The notes beneath the pieces were generated by a model. It was not told the DNA's origin. It did not search any database and saw only the letters and a program-made list of their open reading frames with translations. Position numbers and translations under genes: made by a program. DNA of 6,926 nucleotides, from positions 1-6,926 of the forward strand of contig VGCB01000152.1 in NCBI GenBank assembly GCA_016870235.1. Direction: 5' to 3'. Positions 5,043-6,926 of the stretch are shown here, one piece after another; position 1 is the first letter of the stretch, and each line of letters begins with the position of its first letter. Origin of the DNA: Actinomycetota bacterium (GTDB lineage Bacteria > Actinomycetota > Thermoleophilia > Gaiellales > Gaiellaceae).

Positions 5043-6299
5043 TCAGGCATTGTCGAGGATAGTGGTCTCCTTGGTCGGGGTGTGTGCGGCGTCGGCGTGA
5101 CGGCGGGTGTCGTTCTCGCGTTCGATTGCGATGATGAGGGTGGCGAGGTCGCGGTAGCCGATGATCTTCCGAAACTGCCGTTCTGCTTCGAGCATGTCGG
5201 CGGCGGTCCAGCGCAGTGCCGTCTCCCCGGACGACCAGCGCTTCACGTTGCGTTGGGTGCGGCGGACGATCTCGAGCATCGACTCGCACGGGTTGGTGCT
5301 CTCGAGCGTGCGCTTCAGCGAGCCGGCGGCGCCGGGGTAGCCGCGCTCGAGCTCGCCGGCGAGCGCTCGCAGCTGCTCGAGCGTGCGACCGTGATCATCG
5401 ACCGCCCACGCCCGCCGCAGCCGCAGCTTCACGGCCGGCCGCTTGCGCTCGGGCAGCTGGTCGAGCACGTTCCGTTCCTTGTGGCGCAGACAGCGTTGGA
5501 CTGGCGCCTGGTCGAAGACGGTGCGGATCGCCTTCCGCAGCGCCTTGGCGCCGTCGATCACGAACACGATTCCCTGCTCGGGGTCGAGGCCGCGCTCGAC
5601 CAGGTCGGAGAGCAGCGCGGTCGCGACGGCCGCGTTCTCGGTCGAGCCTTCCCAGAGCCCGAGCGGGATCTTCACGCCCTCGGTGGTGATCCCGAGCGCG
5701 ACCACGCAGCAGCGGCCCTGCAGCTCGAGGCCGTCGATCATCATCACCGCCAACCTGACGTCGTCGAGGCGGCGGCTCATCAGCTCGGACAGCGCCGCCC
5801 ACGTCCGCTCGCTGAAGGTGCGCGACACCGACGAGCGCGACATCGACCGCTGCTTCGCCGCAACCTCGCTGCCGACCGGTTCACCCGTACACGCGTAGCG
5901 GCGCGTCGAGACGCTCGCCAGCATCCGCTCCACCACCACCCGCGCAAGCGCGTCACGGGAAGCGAAGTGCCCATAGGTCCGCAGCCGCACCTCCTCGCGA
6001 CCGTCGGTGCTGCGGACTCGCGGCCGCTCGACCGCGAGCCGGCGGCCACCGAGCGTCACCTCGCCGACCTCATGGCCATGACGCACCGCGACCCGCCCCG
6101 AGTCGTGTCTGCCCTTCGGCCCGACAACCTCGACGACCTCCTCCTCGAGCAGTTCGGCGAGGACGCCGAAGCCGACGCCGACGCTCAACGCGAGCAGCCC
6201 CTCCTTCGCCGAGCCCACCAGCTCGCCGAGCGCCTCCTACACGCGCGGCGGCAGCGCCAGCTCCTCGTGTCCAACCTGCTTGAGCAATACGGTCTTCAC
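5043..6299 (-). pseudogene. IS256-family (mutator-type) transposase, disrupted by an amber codon
   Basis: A DDE transposase that would cut and join the IS ends. The intact gene would start at GTG 6299, preceded by AGGAGG (6312-6307) at 7-nt spacing, and run 418 codons. Codon 21 (6239-6237) is TAG: MKTVLLKQVGHEELALPPRV then stop, then EALGELVGSAKEG in the same frame. A restart at GTG 6218 would give 391 residues, without a well-spaced ribosome site. On that numbering the catalytic residues are Asp162 (MMIDGLEL), Asp222 (FVIDGAKALRKAI) and Glu312 (STNPCESM). QRCLRHKERNVLDQLPE (241-257) and RTQRNVKRW (320-328) are family blocks. Between AAGSL (297-301) and KRTLESTNP (302-310) relatives carry about 20 further residues (of the REGLEETL...RLGV kind), so an in-frame deletion is likely. 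Both lesions indicate a dead copy. Confidence 0.85.
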
Positions 6300-6377
6300 G
6301 GCGGTTCCTCCTCTCGATCTTCGACGGATCGCCCACCACGCTCCCAAGCGGAGCGGACGGGCCGGAGGGACCGCCGA

Positions 6378-6410
6378 CCTACGAAGTTCTACGAGCTACG
6401 GGACAACCTC
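6378..6410 (-). repeat. Right terminal inverted repeat of the IS256-type element
   Basis: Read inward on the minus strand it starts GAGGTTGTCCCGTAGCTCG. The outer GAGG-TGTCCCGT is shared with the left end, as are inner CGT, GA and TTCG blocks at the same spacing. A shared GGACCGCCG lies just inside at 6368-6376. Confidence 0.65.
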
Positions 6411-6605
6411 ACACCAACGGGCTGTTGCGCCAGTACTTCCCCAAAAGGAACAGACCTTGCGCGCTGGAGCGCCGACGAGCTCGAGGCCGTCGCCGCGACG
6501 CCCAACAGCCGACCGCGCAAGACGCTTGACTGGCGAACGCCGGCCGAGGCTTTCAATAGGTACTTACGATCAAGTCAACAACCAAGTGTTGCGACGACCG
6601 GTTGA
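6411..6605 (+). pseudogene. C-terminal remnant of an IS30-family transposase, truncated and frameshifted
   Basis: Starting exactly at the right end of the IS256-type element, frame 6413 reads TNGLLRQYFPK. After an AAAA run (6443-6446) the sequence continues one base out of phase as GTDLARWSADELEAVAA, then RPRKTLDWRTPAEAF, and ends VATTG with a TGA at 6603-6605. Joined, this is the familiar IS30-family C-terminus (NGLLRQYFPKGTDL...RPRKTL.WRTPAEAF). The extra A is a +1 frameshift. The catalytic Asp residues and the Glu just before NTNG are missing because the gene is cut at the IS256 border. The remnant cannot be functional. Confidence 0.8.
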
Positions 6606-6612
6606 GTCTGGG

Positions 6613-6639
6613 CTGCGACCCTTGGTCGGAGTGGTGGAT
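6613..6639 (-). pseudogene. Possible scrap of an IS3-type transposase (HHSDQGSQ motif)
   Basis: On the minus strand these nine codons read IHHSDQGSQ, the block that contains the second catalytic Asp in IS3-family OrfB proteins. It begins 8 nt after the IS30 remnant stop. Neighbouring codons on both sides do not resemble OrfB, so it is either a very short fragment left by IS30 insertion into an IS3 gene or a coincidence. Confidence 0.25.
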
Positions 6640-6645
6640 CGCGCC

Positions 6646-6777
6646 AGCGGACCGCATCTGGCCGCGTGGCCGGGCGTCGAGCTCGCGTTCCGCCAAGCCC
6701 TCGCGCTGCCGCTGCACTCGCAGTTCACCGACGCCGACCTGGACCGGGTCGTCGCGGGCGTGGCGCGGTTCGCCTGA
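6646..6777 (+). pseudogene. 3' end of a DegT/DnrJ/EryC1-type aminotransferase
   Basis: Forty-three codons read through a typical end of PLP-dependent sugar aminotransferases: WPGVELAFRQALALPLHSQF, then TDADLDRVVAGVARFA and TGA (6775-6777). In this family the block LPLH...LT.....V......F closes the small domain. The upstream three hundred or so residues, including the PLP lysine, are absent, and the sequence instead enters insertion-sequence debris at about 6640. The intact enzyme would transaminate a keto-sugar nucleotide for cell-surface glycans or a natural product. Only the tail is seen, so the subgroup cannot be named. Confidence 0.55.
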
Positions 6778-6785
6778 CGATGGTG

Positions 6786-6809
6786 GGCCGCCGGGTCGGG
6801 CGGGCGGCC
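6786..6809. terminator. Hairpin between convergent gene ends
   Basis: GGCCGCC (6786-6792) pairs with GGCGGCC (6803-6809) around a 10-nt GC-rich loop. It lies between the aminotransferase tail stop (6777) and the stop of the convergent membrane protein (6830). There is no T tract, so the assignment is tentative. Confidence 0.35.
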
Positions 6810-6829
6810 GACGCATCGCGGCCGCGGCG

Positions 6830-6926
6830 TCAGACGACGAACGCGTGCCGCCAGCGCCTGACGATGCGCCACTGGACGAGCACGATCGCGACCGTGACGA
6901 CGAACATGCTCACCGTCGCCGCCGCG
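6830..6926 (-). CDS. C-terminal end of a membrane protein, possibly an ABC permease (partial)
   Basis: The gene enters from beyond the right edge and stops at TGA (complement of 6830-6832). The visible 31 residues form one hydrophobic helix, VSMFVVTVAIVLVQWR, followed by a basic tail, IVRRWRHAFVV. The pattern of a last helix then QWR..RRW resembles the end of MalF/UgpA-type sugar ABC permeases, but so short a piece could belong to many membrane proteins. It converges on the aminotransferase remnant. Confidence 0.45.
   Translation of the reverse strand, partial: AAATVSMFVVTVAIVLVQWRIVRRWRHAFVV

Larger units (their letters stand above)
4993..6410 (-). mobile_element. IS256-family insertion sequence (decayed)
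   Basis: A 1418-bp unit bounded by imperfect terminal inverted repeats (4993-5025 and 6378-6410) encloses a mutator/IS256-type transposase gene on the minus strand. The size and layout fit the family, which usually makes 8-9 bp target duplications. None is visible: the 8 bp before the left end (GTTCAGCC) and after the right end (ACACCAAC) differ. The right end cuts an IS30-family transposase whose other half is absent at the left side, so the locus has been rearranged since insertion. The transposase is disrupted, making this copy non-autonomous. Confidence 0.75.

Noticed and set aside
5082..6605. Very long + strand open frame opposite the transposase
   Set aside because: It is a GC-driven shadow of the minus-strand IS256-type transposase. 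Its composition is Arg/Leu/His-rich with no known domain, except for its last about 53 codons, which are the genuine IS30 tail.
1..6926. CRISPR array, tRNA, rRNA, riboswitch or defence system
   Set aside because: No regularly spaced repeats, no tRNA-like cloverleaf and no recognisable defence proteins were seen. The GC-rich hairpins look like terminators.

Overview
The window is about 6.9 kb of very GC-rich DNA, with GC/C-ended codons throughout and almost no AT-rich spacers. The coding style suggests a high-GC actinobacterium, possibly a deep lineage such as Thermoleophilia. That assignment rests on composition and protein style only and is an inference.

Left part (1-3759): a complete molybdate ABC importer, modA-modB-modC, runs on the + strand. 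A minus-strand gene faces away from it across only about 24 bp. That gene encodes a PadR-type DNA-binding regulator fused to a TrmO/TsaA (tRNA m6t6A37 methyltransferase-type) domain. The shared short control region makes this fusion the obvious candidate regulator of the importer. A strong GC-rich hairpin follows the regulator gene. ModA should bind molybdate or tungstate outside the membrane, ModB forms the channel, and ModC powers transport. ModC carries a C-terminal TOBE domain that usually binds the oxyanion.

Middle (3760-4992): a small convergent-terminator zone with two hairpins separates modC from two minus-strand genes. These are an antibiotic-biosynthesis-monooxygenase (ABM) family protein and, downstream of it, an isochorismatase-like cysteine hydrolase close to N-carbamoylsarcosine/maleamate amidohydrolases. 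They look like a two-gene operon for small-molecule catabolism; the substrate is not known.

Right part (4993-6926): a graveyard of mobile DNA. An IS256-family element with recognisable imperfect terminal inverted repeats carries a transposase gene broken by an amber stop at codon 21. That gene also appears to lack an internal segment. The element's right end abuts the C-terminal tail of an IS30-family transposase, itself frameshifted. The rest of that IS30 element is not on the other side, and no target duplication is visible. Next come a possible scrap of an IS3-type transposase on the opposite strand, the last about 43 codons of a DegT/DnrJ-type aminotransferase, a hairpin, and the C-terminal end of a minus-strand membrane protein that runs off the window.

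The points most worth a second look are the PadR-TrmO fusion paired with modABC and the lack of a normal start codon for modB, where a good Shine-Dalgarno points at GTA. The cysteine hydrolase shows a similar anomaly, with a Shine-Dalgarno pointing at ATC. The layered IS junctions are also of interest. I see no CRISPR array, tRNA, rRNA or recognisable defence system.
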